Origin: DASXRU01 sp036506395
GTDB taxonomy: Bacteria; Acidobacteriota; Blastocatellia; Pyrinomonadales; Pyrinomonadaceae
Reading direction: 5' to 3'
Assembly: GCA_036506395.1 (NCBI GenBank)
Contig: DASXRU010000151.1
Span: 1 to 15,084 of the forward strand
Length of the DNA: 15,084 nucleotides
The notes beneath the pieces are model-generated. The model saw only the letters and a program-made list of their open reading frames with translations, was not told the origin of the DNA and ran no database searches. Shown piece by piece: positions 1 to 8,383 of this stretch (positions within the stretch are counted from its first letter, which is position 1; each line of letters starts with the position of its first letter). The position numbers and the translations under genes were made by a program.

Positions 1-1010
1 ATGACGGAGCGCCCACGCTCTCGATCAACGACGTTGGGGTGGCCGAAGGGAATGGCGGGACGACGAACGCAACCTTCAATGTGACTTTGTCGGCCGCCAG
101 TGGCCGGATAGTGACGGTCAACTATGCGACGGCTAATGGCACGGCTACTGTTGGCGGTGACTATCAGAGCGCGAGCGGCACCTTGACGTTCACTCCGGGC
201 GACACCAGCAAGTCGATCACGGTGCTGATCAACGGGGATACGGCCAACGAACCGGACGAAGCGTTTTTCGTGAACCTCTCCGGCGCCACGAACGCCACTA
301 TCGCGGACACCCAGGGTGCCGGCACGATCCTGAACGATGACGGAGCGCCCACGCTCTCGATCAATGACCTGACGGTAACGGAGGGGAACAGCGGCACTAC
401 GAATGCGACCTTCACGGTGAGTTTATCTCCAGCCAGCGGCCAGACGGTGACCGTCAACTACGCCACCGCGGACGGAACAACCACAGTTGGCAGTGACTAT
501 CAACCGACAACTGGGTCGCTGACCTTCAATCCCGGCGACACCAGCAAGCCGGTCACCGTGTTGGTTAACGGCGACACGTTGAATGAGCCGGACGAGACGT
601 TCCTGGTGAACCTTACCAACGCCGGCAATGCCACCATCGTGGACGGTCAGGGTGTGGGCACGGTCGCGAATGACGATCCGGTGCCGCAATTGAGCATCAA
701 CGATGTAAGCGTGACGGAAGGCAACAGCGGCACAACCAGCGCGATCTTCACTGTGAACCTGTCGGCGGCAAGTGGCCAAACAGTGACGGTCAACTACGCC
801 ACAGCTGATGGCAGTGGGACAGCGGGCAGCGACTATCAAAGCACGAGCGGCACGCTGACGTTCAATCCTGGTGAGACGAACAAGTCAATCACCAGCCTGG
901 TCAACGGCGACACGGCCTTCGAGTCTGATGAAACATTCGTAGCGAATCTTTCCGGGGCTGCGCATGCGACCATCGCGGACAGTCAGGCGGTGGGCACGAT
1001 TCTGAATGAT
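1..1010 (+). repeat. Three in-frame tandem 336-bp Calx-beta coding repeats
   Basis: Units begin at 3, 339 and 675, and every offset is exactly 336 bp (112 codons). The unit boundary is most conserved: bases 1-28 and 337-364 are identical over 28 bases, and the third boundary is diverged. The array probably continues to the left of the window. This points to fairly recent unit duplication by recombination. Confidence 0.85.
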
Positions 1011-2576
1011 GATGCGGCCCCCGGTTATACACCGTCCGGGAGCAATGTGACAGTGCAGGGGAATGGAGTGGAGATAACGTTTTCGCAGGTGAACAGCCCT
1101 GGAACCACGACGATGACTGCCATCAGTCCGGCCAGCGCCGGCTCGACGCCAGGCGGCTACGTGGTAAACGGCAGTAGCGTCGCTTTCGACCTCACTACCA
1201 CCGCCGCCTACGCGGCTCCGATTGACCTGTGCTTTGCGATGCCTTCCGTGACTGAAGCCGAGGCATTCAATGCTCTGGCGGTACTGCATAATGAAGGAGG
1301 GGTGCTGGTGGACCGCACGATGAGCCGAGACTTTGCCACCAAGAAAGTATGTGGCCGGGTAAACTCGCTATCGCCGTTTCTGGTGGCCAGCAAGATCACG
1401 GCGCAGTTTCAGACGGCCGCGGTAAGCGTGAACGAGGGCGGGGTTAGCGTGCCTGTCACCGTGACGCGCACGGGCGACACTTCCGGCCCGGCGACAGTCA
1501 ACTACGCGACCTTAGATACGGCGGGAGGGAATCCCTGCAACGTCTTTAACGGGGTCGCGTCTCCGCGCTGCGACTACGCTGGTGTCATCGGCACAGTACA
1601 GTTCGCCGCCGGGGTAAGTTCTAAGACGATCAGCATTCCGGTCATAGATGACGCTTATGCTGAAGGGAGTGAAACCTTCAGCATCAGTTTGAGCAGTCCG
1701 GCGGGGGCGGTTCTGGGCGCGCCTGCAACAGCAACGATTACGATCACAGACAACGAGACCGTACCCGGTGCTAATCCGGTAGATAATAAAACCTTCTTCA
1801 TCCGCCTGCAGTACATAGATTTCCTGGGACGCGAGCCGGAACCCGACGGACTGCAGTTCTACCTGGATATCTTGAACGGGTGCCAGCCTTCGGACATCGA
1901 GTGCAACAAGTACACCCGCGGAGCGATCTCGGCCAACTTCTTCCGCTCGCCGGAGTTCCAGCGCAAAGGCTCCTACGTGATGTACCTGTACATGGTCTCG
2001 CTGGGGCAAAGAGCGGTGACCCCGGCCGAGTTAAACGATCCGAGCAAAATAGACCGCCCGCACTACGGGGAGTTCATAGTGGATTTGCAGAGCATCTCTG
2101 ACCCCACAGATGACCCGGTCATCGGGGAGGCCCGGAAGGTGGCCCTCACTGATGCGTGGATGCAGCGGGCGGAGATTCAAGCGAAGTACCCGAACACGAT
2201 GTCGAATGCGATGTTTGTTCAGACACTATTTAACACCGCGGGTGTCACAGTCTCGAATCAAAACTGGGCTGCGGAATTGACTGCTGGAACTAAGACCCGC
2301 GCCCAAGTACTACGCGAGTTTGCGGAGAGTCCGGAGGTCAATACTAAGTTCTACAAGCCGGCATTCGTGACCATGGAATACTTCGGTTACCTACGCCGAG
2401 ACCCGGAAGACTGTAAAAACCCGAGTAACTGGACCGGGGGCGACCCGAATCAGTGCGGTTATATTTTCCATAACAACCGCTTCCATTTAGCTGCCGATCC
2501 GGACTTCCTGGAGAACACGATTGTTCGCGGGTTCATAGAGTCGCCTGAGTATCGCCAGCGGTTCGGCCCGCCTTAG
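1..2576 (+). CDS. Calx-beta repeat surface protein with C-terminal DUF4214 region (5' end outside window)
   Basis: The frame is open to the left edge, so the ATG at 39 is internal: the codons before it (D-G-A-P-T-L-S-I-N-D) match the start of the next repeat. Three Calx-beta units follow at 3-338, 339-674 and 675-1010, each exactly 112 codons, with the family signatures VTEGNSGTT, VNYATADG, SDYQ, LTFNPG, NEPDE and LNDD. A separate beta-rich segment (about 1020-1400, ending SPFLVAS) leads to a fourth, diverged Calx-beta unit (about 1410-1765). The C-terminus (about 1775-2576) is DUF4214-like: IDFLGREPEPDG, FRSPEFQRK, FAESPEV, FIESPEYRQRFG. Calx-beta domains bind calcium and act in extracellular adhesion or matrix proteins. 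DUF4214 occurs in large secreted bacterial proteins. An exported or surface location is therefore inferred, since the signal peptide is not in view. The next gene starts 44 bases downstream on the same strand, so co-transcription is likely. Confidence 0.85.
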   Translation, partial: DGAPTLSINDVGVAEGNGGTTNATFNVTLSAASGRIVTVNYATANGTATVGGDYQSASGTLTFTPGDTSKSITVLINGDTANEPDEAFFVNLSGATNATIADTQGAGTILNDDGAPTLSINDLTVTEGNSGTTNATFTVSLSPASGQTVTVNYATADGTTTVGSDYQPTTGSLTFNPGDTSKPVTVLVNGDTLNEPDETFLVNLTNAGNATIVDGQGVGTVANDDPVPQLSINDVSVTEGNSGTTSAIFTVNLSAASGQTVTVNYATADGSGTAGSDYQSTSGTLTFNPGETNKSITSLVNGDTAFESDETFVANLSGAAHATIADSQAVGTILNDDAAPGYTPSGSNVTVQGNGVEITFSQVNSPGTTTMTAISPASAGSTPGGYVVNGSSVAFDLTTTAAYAAPIDLCFAMPSVTEAEAFNALAVLHNEGGVLVDRTMSRDFATKKVCGRVNSLSPFLVASKITAQFQTAAVSVNEGGVSVPVTVTRTGDTSGPATVNYATLDTAGGNPCNVFNGVASPRCDYAGVIGTVQFAAGVSSKTISIPVIDDAYAEGSETFSISLSSPAGAVLGAPATATITITDNETVPGANPVDNKTFFIRLQYIDFLGREPEPDGLQFYLDILNGCQPSDIECNKYTRGAISANFFRSPEFQRKGSYVMYLYMVSLGQRAVTPAELNDPSKIDRPHYGEFIVDLQSISDPTDDPVIGEARKVALTDAWMQRAEIQAKYPNTMSNAMFVQTLFNTAGVTVSNQNWAAELTAGTKTRAQVLREFAESPEVNTKFYKPAFVTMEYFGYLRRDPEDCKNPSNWTGGDPNQCGYIFHNNRFHLAADPDFLENTIVRGFIESPEYRQRFGPP

Positions 2577-2620
2577 ATGTTAGTACCAGGACATGCTCGC
2601 AATTGATGCGGCGTTAAGAA

Positions 2621-5600
2621 ATGAGATTGAAGCGCACACAAGACAGGTTGAAAATGGATAGGGCTCTCCGGCTTTCTGCCCTGGGGTGTATCTCGTTTTT
2701 ATTTTTCGCCGGACTGATTCGAGCGCAAAAAACCATTACCGACTCCGGCCCGCGTCGTCCTGAACTGGTTTTGCAAACAGGGCACACAACCAGGATCAAT
2801 TGCGTAGCATTCGGCCCGGAGGGAAAGTGGCTGGCATCTGGAGGCGCTGACAATCAGATCAAGCTCTGGGATGTTGCCAGTGGACGAGAGCTACGCTCGC
2901 TCAATGGACACACGGGCTGGATCAAGTCACTTGCTGTTAGTAGCGATGGCTTGTGGCTCGCTTCGGGCAGCAACGATCGAACGATTAAGGTTTGGAATGT
3001 GACAACTGGCATGGAAGTTCGCAACTTCACAGGTCACACTGCCCCTATCGAATCGCTGGCATTTAGTTTCAACGGTCGATGGCTGGCGTCGGGAAGCGCG
3101 GACGGCATTATCAGGATTTGGGATCTTTCCACTGGCAAAGAGATGCAAATGTTGAAAGGCCACGTCAGCTTTGTTACCGCTTTGGCTTTCACCACGGACG
3201 GCCGGGCGCTCATCTCCGGCGGCATGGAGGGGACGGTTGTCATCTGGGATACCACAAGTTGGAACGTCACTCGTCGATTAGAAAAAGAACTCGGCAGGAT
3301 CACGTCAGTAGCTGTTAGCGCCGATTTGAAATGGCTCGCTGCGGGAAGTCTTGACGGCCAAGTTTTTCTTTGGGAGCTGGCGTCGCTGCGGCAACAAGTT
3401 GTATTCAGCCGGCCTAGTTCGGTACTCGCGATCGCTTTTGCACCCGACGGAATGTTGCTGGCGGGCTGGAAGGATGGCACGGCGAAAGGCTGGAGCCTTA
3501 CCGGCAGGAAAGAGACAAGCAGCGTGGAAGCCGGCGTCGATTCCTATGAGGCGGTTGCACTCGCGTTCAGCGCCGATGGCCGGCTTTTGGCTTCCGGCAG
3601 TGGCAACAGAACAATCGGAGTTCGAGACCTGACAGGGAAAACCGCGTCACGCACTCTGGAGAGTAATTCCGCCGGATTCTATGCCGTTGCTTTTAGCGAT
3701 GACGGGCGCTGGTTGGCCTCGGGAAGCAACGATCGGTCGGTGAGGCTCTGGCAGACCGCGACTGGACGCGAGATGCCGAGACTTCTCGGCCACAATGGAT
3801 GGGTGGCAACCCTCGCCTTTAGCTCCGACAGCCGGCTGCTGGCTTCCGGCAGCATCAGCGGCGGCATCAAGATATGGGACGTCACAACCTCGCGTGCGAT
3901 ACGTGACTTGAAAGGCCATACCGGCAGCGTCAACTCCGTTGCTTTTAGCCCTGATGGAAAATGGCTGGTCTCGGGAGGCTCCGATCAGGCGCTGAGAGTT
4001 TGGAATCTGGCCGATGGGCGTGAAGCGCGCACGCTCAGCGGGCACACCGGCGAAGTTACCACTGTCGCGTTTACTCGCGATGGACGTTTGCTGGGCTCCG
4101 GCAGTCTGGACAAGACAATCAGGCTGTGGGATGTGACTACCGGAACTACACTGGCGACGCTGGAAAACCCCGCAGGGCAAATAAATGCGATCGCGTTCAG
4201 CTCCGACAATCTGTGGTTGGCTGCGGGCGGCGACGACCGGACGGTCACGTTGTGGGATCTGAGAACCAGGCGCGCAGGTCGCGCCCTAACCGGGCATGCG
4301 GGTGACATCCTTGCAGTCGCTTTCAGCAAAGACGGCAGGCGGCTCGCTTCCGCCGCAACCGATCAAACGGCGAAGGTCTGGGACGTTCAAACCGGCAAAG
4401 AAGAAAACACACTGCGGGGCCATTCAGCAAACGTCAATTCCGTGCATTTCAGTAGCGACAGCCACTGGTTGGTTTCTGCCAGTGAAGACGGAAGCATGTT
4501 GGTATGGGATGCAGCCAGCGGCGCCCGTATGGCGACACTCTTATCAATGCGTGACGGCGACGAGTGGTTGGTGGTGACCCCCGACGGATTGTTCGACGGG
4601 TCGCCCGCCTCATGGAATCGCATTTTGTGGCGCTTCGACCAGAGCAGTTTCAAAGTGGCTCCGGTGGAGGCTTTCTTCAGCGAGTACTATTATCCAGGCT
4701 TGCTGGCGGAAATATTTCGCGGTAAAGCGCCCAGAGCCACTCAGGATATTTCGCAGAAGGATCGGCGCCAGCCTCAGATCAAGTTAACGCTCGCGGGCGC
4801 ACGACCCGCGGCAGATGCCATTGCCACGCGCAACGTTAAGATCACGATTGCAATTAACGACGTCGCGCCCAGCAAAGAGTACGACACCGACGCTGGCGCG
4901 CGAGACTTGCGCTTGTTCCGGAATGGACTGTTGGTGAAATCCTGGCCGGGAGATGTGCTGAACGCCCGCAACCAGACCAGCGTCGAAGCAACGATTCCCA
5001 TAGTTGCCGGCGAAAACCGGCTCATCGCCTATGCTTTTAACCGGGACAACGTGAAATCAGAAGACTCGGCGCTTATACTTACCGGTTCGAGCGATTTGAA
5101 ACGTACGGGCACGGCGTATCTTCTGGCCATCGGTGTCGGACAGTACGCGAACCCGGAGTACAATCTTAACTACTCAGTAGCCGACGCCGAAGAATTGGGC
5201 GCGCAGCTTCGTAGCCAGCAAGAGAGCCTCGGTCGTTATCAGCCGGTCGAGGTGATTCCGCTGCTAAACCGTGAGGCGACCAAGGCGAACATCCTGCTGG
5301 CGTTGAAGCGTCTGGCCGGCACGGAAACCGGCGAACTACCGCCCGGCGCGCCATTGGTTCTGGCGAAGATCAAACCAGCTCAACCTGAAGATGCGGTAAT
5401 CGTATATTTTTCCGGCCACGGAACAGCGCAGAAAGATCACTTCTATCTGATACCGCATGACATCGGTTATCAGGGTTCGCGCACTGCGTTGGATGCCGAA
5501 GGGTTGCGGGAAATTCTGGCCCATAGCGTTTCGGATAGCGAGTTGGAAGAAACGTTGAGATCAGTAGATGCCGATCAACTGTTGCTGGTAATCGACGCCT

Positions 5601-6022
5601 GCAACTCGGGGCAGGCTTTGGAAGCAGCTGAGAAGCGACGCGGTCCGATGAACACAAGAGGCCTGGCCCAGCTCGCTTATGAAAAAGGAATGTACATTCT
5701 GACTGCATCGCAGAGTATGGAGGTAGCCTTCGAGTCTGAAGCATTGAAGCATAGTTACCTGACGTACGCGCTGGTGGAGGAGGGAATCAAAGGCGCTTCG
5801 GCCGATCTCGATCGCAATGGCGATGTGTCGCTGAGCGAGTGGTTCGACTATGCCGCAGGTCGAGTGCCACAACTGGGCCGGCAGAAGAAGAAACAGGGCA
5901 AGCAGCTCGAGGAGAGTGATCCTGACGAAGTGCGCGTTCAGCGTCCGCGCATGTTTTACAGTCGCGATGCCGGCGCTCAGCGGCTGGTGATCGCCAGGTT
6001 TTCTACTGCCCGAAGTCAGTAA
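2621..6022 (+). CDS. Secreted WD40-repeat caspase-like protease (peptidase C14) with EF-hand loop
   Basis: The protein has 1133 residues. A hydrophobic N-terminus ending LIRAQ looks like a signal peptide. ATG 2654 (M12) would give a more typical 26-residue signal, and neither start has a strong Shine-Dalgarno, so the start is uncertain. Residues about 51-640 hold fourteen WD40 repeats of roughly 42 residues (GH...V.S.AFS.DG.WLASGS.D.TI..WD), enough for two seven-bladed propellers; repeats 5-8 are degenerate. A linker (DEWLVVTPDGLFDG, about 646-720) and an Ig-like beta segment (about 720-825) follow. The caspase-like domain (about 830-1080) has the catalytic His933 in YFSGHG and Cys994 in DACNSG, so the dyad is intact. 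Residues 1062-1073 (DLDRNGDVSLSE) fit the EF-hand calcium loop at all ligand positions. WD40-caspase proteins are known in multicellular and soil bacteria. Substrate and role here are unknown. The kinase/cyclase gene follows after 45 bases. Confidence 0.92.
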   Translation: MRLKRTQDRLKMDRALRLSALGCISFLFFAGLIRAQKTITDSGPRRPELVLQTGHTTRINCVAFGPEGKWLASGGADNQIKLWDVASGRELRSLNGHTGWIKSLAVSSDGLWLASGSNDRTIKVWNVTTGMEVRNFTGHTAPIESLAFSFNGRWLASGSADGIIRIWDLSTGKEMQMLKGHVSFVTALAFTTDGRALISGGMEGTVVIWDTTSWNVTRRLEKELGRITSVAVSADLKWLAAGSLDGQVFLWELASLRQQVVFSRPSSVLAIAFAPDGMLLAGWKDGTAKGWSLTGRKETSSVEAGVDSYEAVALAFSADGRLLASGSGNRTIGVRDLTGKTASRTLESNSAGFYAVAFSDDGRWLASGSNDRSVRLWQTATGREMPRLLGHNGWVATLAFSSDSRLLASGSISGGIKIWDVTTSRAIRDLKGHTGSVNSVAFSPDGKWLVSGGSDQALRVWNLADGREARTLSGHTGEVTTVAFTRDGRLLGSGSLDKTIRLWDVTTGTTLATLENPAGQINAIAFSSDNLWLAAGGDDRTVTLWDLRTRRAGRALTGHAGDILAVAFSKDGRRLASAATDQTAKVWDVQTGKEENTLRGHSANVNSVHFSSDSHWLVSASEDGSMLVWDAASGARMATLLSMRDGDEWLVVTPDGLFDGSPASWNRILWRFDQSSFKVAPVEAFFSEYYYPGLLAEIFRGKAPRATQDISQKDRRQPQIKLTLAGARPAADAIATRNVKITIAINDVAPSKEYDTDAGARDLRLFRNGLLVKSWPGDVLNARNQTSVEATIPIVAGENRLIAYAFNRDNVKSEDSALILTGSSDLKRTGTAYLLAIGVGQYANPEYNLNYSVADAEELGAQLRSQQESLGRYQPVEVIPLLNREATKANILLALKRLAGTETGELPPGAPLVLAKIKPAQPEDAVIVYFSGHGTAQKDHFYLIPHDIGYQGSRTALDAEGLREILAHSVSDSELEETLRSVDADQLLLVIDACNSGQALEAAEKRRGPMNTRGLAQLAYEKGMYILTASQSMEVAFESEALKHSYLTYALVEEGIKGASADLDRNGDVSLSEWFDYAAGRVPQLGRQKKKQGKQLEESDPDEVRVQRPRMFYSRDAGAQRLVIARFSTARSQ

Positions 6023-6067
6023 CAGCTTTGTGCTTCCCTGAGTTCACGCGCTGACTTACGACTGATT

Positions 6068-8347
6068 ATGGATAACGAACAAGACCCATACGCCACAAAA
6101 GCTGATTACTCGCCGACGCCTTTGTCTGAGAGGAGCACGTTGCCTCAGGATGACGATCTGGCGAACGCGACCCTGGGCGACCGTTATCGCATTCAGCAAA
6201 AACTTGGCCAGGGAGGATTCGGCGCGGTCTATCTCGCCTGTGACGAAAAGATGGTCTCGCGCCAGGTTGTGATCAAGGTGTTGCTGGCTGATTCGTTTGA
6301 GAATGATTGGAGCCGGAAGAAATTCCGCCAGGAAAGCGAAGCTCTAACGCGAATCGATCATCCAAACATCGTCAGCGTATTCGATACCGGAGAAATGCCG
6401 GATGGCAAGCCTTATATCGTAATGCAGTACGTTGCCGGCCCCAGCTTGCGCTCGGCGATTACTGCTGAGGGGATGGAGCTGCAACGGGCCGCGCACATCA
6501 TCAGACAGATTGGCCGCGGCCTCAGCGCGGCCCACGAGAAGGGGATTTTTCATCGCGATCTGAAACCGAAAAACATAATGCTGCAAACACTTGGCGACGG
6601 CGAAGAACAGGTCAAAGTGATCGACTTTGGTATTGCGAAGGTCAAGAATTCGCTGGTTGGTCACAGCACGACCAGGGACCTTGCGGCCGGCTCGATAGCC
6701 TATATGTCTCCGGAGCAATTGGCCGCCCAGCCAGTGTCGGCGGCGAGCGACATCTACGCTTTCGGCGTCATAGCGTTCGAGATTCTCACCGGACGCAGGC
6801 CATTCAATCCCGACTCGATGTTTCAGCTTCTCGAAATGCAACGCGGCGGCCTGCGTGTGCAGCCGGTGGATCTGCGGCCCAGTCTCAGTCTGGCCGCGCA
6901 ATCGATAATTCTTAAGGCGCTGGCCTTTGCCCCGGCTGATCGATACCAACAGGCGCGCCAGTTCGGCGATGACCTGGCGCAGGCATTAACTGAAGAAGGT
7001 TACGAGGCCTCAGTGGTGACGCAGGATGCCAGGCGGGCCGGCGTTGGTAAACCGTTAATGACTCGCGTCTCAGTGCCGACCGGTGCAGACGCCTCGTCTC
7101 TGGAGACTGCTAACGTGCTCTTCACGGATATTGTCGGTTACTCGAAACTGCTAATCGATGAGCAGACAGAACAGCTGGCGAAACTTCAGGACATCGTACT
7201 TAATACCGATGAGTGCTCCCGCGTGCAGGAAGGCGGCCAACTGCTGCGGTTGCCCACCGGCGACGGAATGGCACTGGTCTTCTTTGGCGATCCGGAAGCA
7301 CCGCTGCGATGTGCGTTGGAAATCAGCCGCGAGCTGCGCCAGAGTCCCGAGCTGCAGTTGAGGATGGGAATACACAGCGGGCTCGTTTATCGGGTCGCCG
7401 ATATCAATACCAACATGAACGTTGCGGGTGGCGGCATCAACATCGCGCAGCGCGTCATGGATTGCGGCGACGCGGGCCACATACTGGTTTCCAAAAGAGT
7501 CGCTGATGATTTAGGCCAATTGAGCCGCTGGTCAAAGTGCCTGCATGATCTGGGCGATGCGGAAGTCAAACACGGCACGCGTGTGCATATCTTCAATCTG
7601 TACACGGACGACGCCGGTAACGCAGAAGTGCCGCGCAAGCTTCAACCGCCCGAAGTTCGAAGCTACCGCAAGCCGTTGGCAATAGCTGCTGGCGTAATCA
7701 TTGTGGCAATCATCGTGGGCGGCTATGCATGGCGTAGTTCTAAATCCGGTGGCGCCGCTCCCGCCGCTACTGGGCCTGGCGTATCGGAACCCGCCGCGTT
7801 GCCGGAACGCTCGCTTGCCTATTCGCTGACGGTGCAGAAAATGGCGGCCGGCAAGCCTGTGGGGGACTCAATTGAATCAACCGGTCAGGAGATATATGGA
7901 AACGGCTGGAAGTTCCGATTTAACGTCGAGCCGGCCCAAACGGGCGCCCTATACCTGCTGAATGAGGGCCCAGGTCCTGATGGCACGACCGTTTACAACA
8001 TCTTGTTTCCTACCCCGAAGAACAATGCAGGCGTCGCCCGGATATCTGGTAATCAGAAAGTCCAGAGCGGCTGGAATTATTTTGTAGATCATAATGGCAT
8101 CGAGAAACTTTGGATCATTTGGGCAACTGAACCCATTGCCGACCTTGACGCCATCTTCAGCGACGCGGCCAGGACGGAGGGCCGGATCGCCGCCGTCGCA
8201 CAGATCGACTGGCTCAAGGGGTTTCTGAAAAAGAATGGATTGTCGCCGGCCGAAGTTAAATCAGACAAATCGAGAAAGGTGACGTTAGTCAAAGGTCATG
8301 GCGACGTGCTCGTAAACCTCGTTGAATTATCGCACGAAGCCTATTGA
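6068..8347 (+). CDS. Transmembrane Ser/Thr protein kinase - class III nucleotide cyclase - DUF4384 fusion
   Basis: The protein has 759 residues. The Hanks-type kinase domain (about 39-310) has all key motifs: glycine loop GQGGFGAVY at about 47, Lys70 in VIK, HRDLKPKN with catalytic Asp164, DFG with Asp186, and MSPEQ. A class III nucleotide cyclase domain (about 345-520) follows, with metal-binding Asp354 (FTDIVGYS) and Asp399 (TGDGM) and the transition-state residues Asn458 and Arg462 (INIAQR). The usual adenylate-specifying Lys and Asp positions are Leu395 and Asn451, so the product nucleotide is uncertain. One transmembrane helix spans about 536-556. The C-terminal outside part (about 575-700) resembles DUF4384 (GALYLLNEGPGPDG, NILFPTP). 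The layout suggests an envelope sensor driving a cytoplasmic kinase and cyclase. No clear Shine-Dalgarno precedes the ATG, and translation may couple to the caspase gene upstream. Confidence 0.92.
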   Translation: MDNEQDPYATKADYSPTPLSERSTLPQDDDLANATLGDRYRIQQKLGQGGFGAVYLACDEKMVSRQVVIKVLLADSFENDWSRKKFRQESEALTRIDHPNIVSVFDTGEMPDGKPYIVMQYVAGPSLRSAITAEGMELQRAAHIIRQIGRGLSAAHEKGIFHRDLKPKNIMLQTLGDGEEQVKVIDFGIAKVKNSLVGHSTTRDLAAGSIAYMSPEQLAAQPVSAASDIYAFGVIAFEILTGRRPFNPDSMFQLLEMQRGGLRVQPVDLRPSLSLAAQSIILKALAFAPADRYQQARQFGDDLAQALTEEGYEASVVTQDARRAGVGKPLMTRVSVPTGADASSLETANVLFTDIVGYSKLLIDEQTEQLAKLQDIVLNTDECSRVQEGGQLLRLPTGDGMALVFFGDPEAPLRCALEISRELRQSPELQLRMGIHSGLVYRVADINTNMNVAGGGINIAQRVMDCGDAGHILVSKRVADDLGQLSRWSKCLHDLGDAEVKHGTRVHIFNLYTDDAGNAEVPRKLQPPEVRSYRKPLAIAAGVIIVAIIVGGYAWRSSKSGGAAPAATGPGVSEPAALPERSLAYSLTVQKMAAGKPVGDSIESTGQEIYGNGWKFRFNVEPAQTGALYLLNEGPGPDGTTVYNILFPTPKNNAGVARISGNQKVQSGWNYFVDHNGIEKLWIIWATEPIADLDAIFSDAARTEGRIAAVAQIDWLKGFLKKNGLSPAEVKSDKSRKVTLVKGHGDVLVNLVELSHEAY

Positions 8348-8374
8348 GGGCAGTTGACTCTGGAACAATACATT

Positions 8375-8380
8375 GGAGGA
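8375..8380 (+). promoter_or_regulatory. Shine-Dalgarno site that fixes the start of the DUF4384 gene
   Basis: GGAGGA lies 3 bases before the ATG at 8384. It is the strongest ribosome site in the plus-strand gene set. It favours this ATG over the in-frame TTG at 8354, which has no such site and would put ten extra residues ahead of the signal peptide. Confidence 0.8.
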
Positions 8381-8383
8381 GTT

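Noticed and set aside
39..41. ATG at 39 as the true start of the Calx-beta gene
   Set aside because: The upstream codons continue the frame and encode the repeat consensus (APTLSIND), so the gene begins outside the window.
423..839. Minus-strand open frames under the Calx-beta, WD40 and kinase genes
   Set aside because: They are shadows of well-supported plus-strand genes; none shows a recognisable domain or ribosome site.
2675..2690. Lipoprotein signal (LGC) in the WD40-caspase protein
   Set aside because: The residues before the Cys do not fit the lipobox and the Cys lies ahead of the hydrophobic core.
8354..8356. TTG start for the secreted DUF4384 protein
   Set aside because: The ATG at 8384 has a GGAGGA site and gives a normal signal peptide; the TTG has neither advantage.
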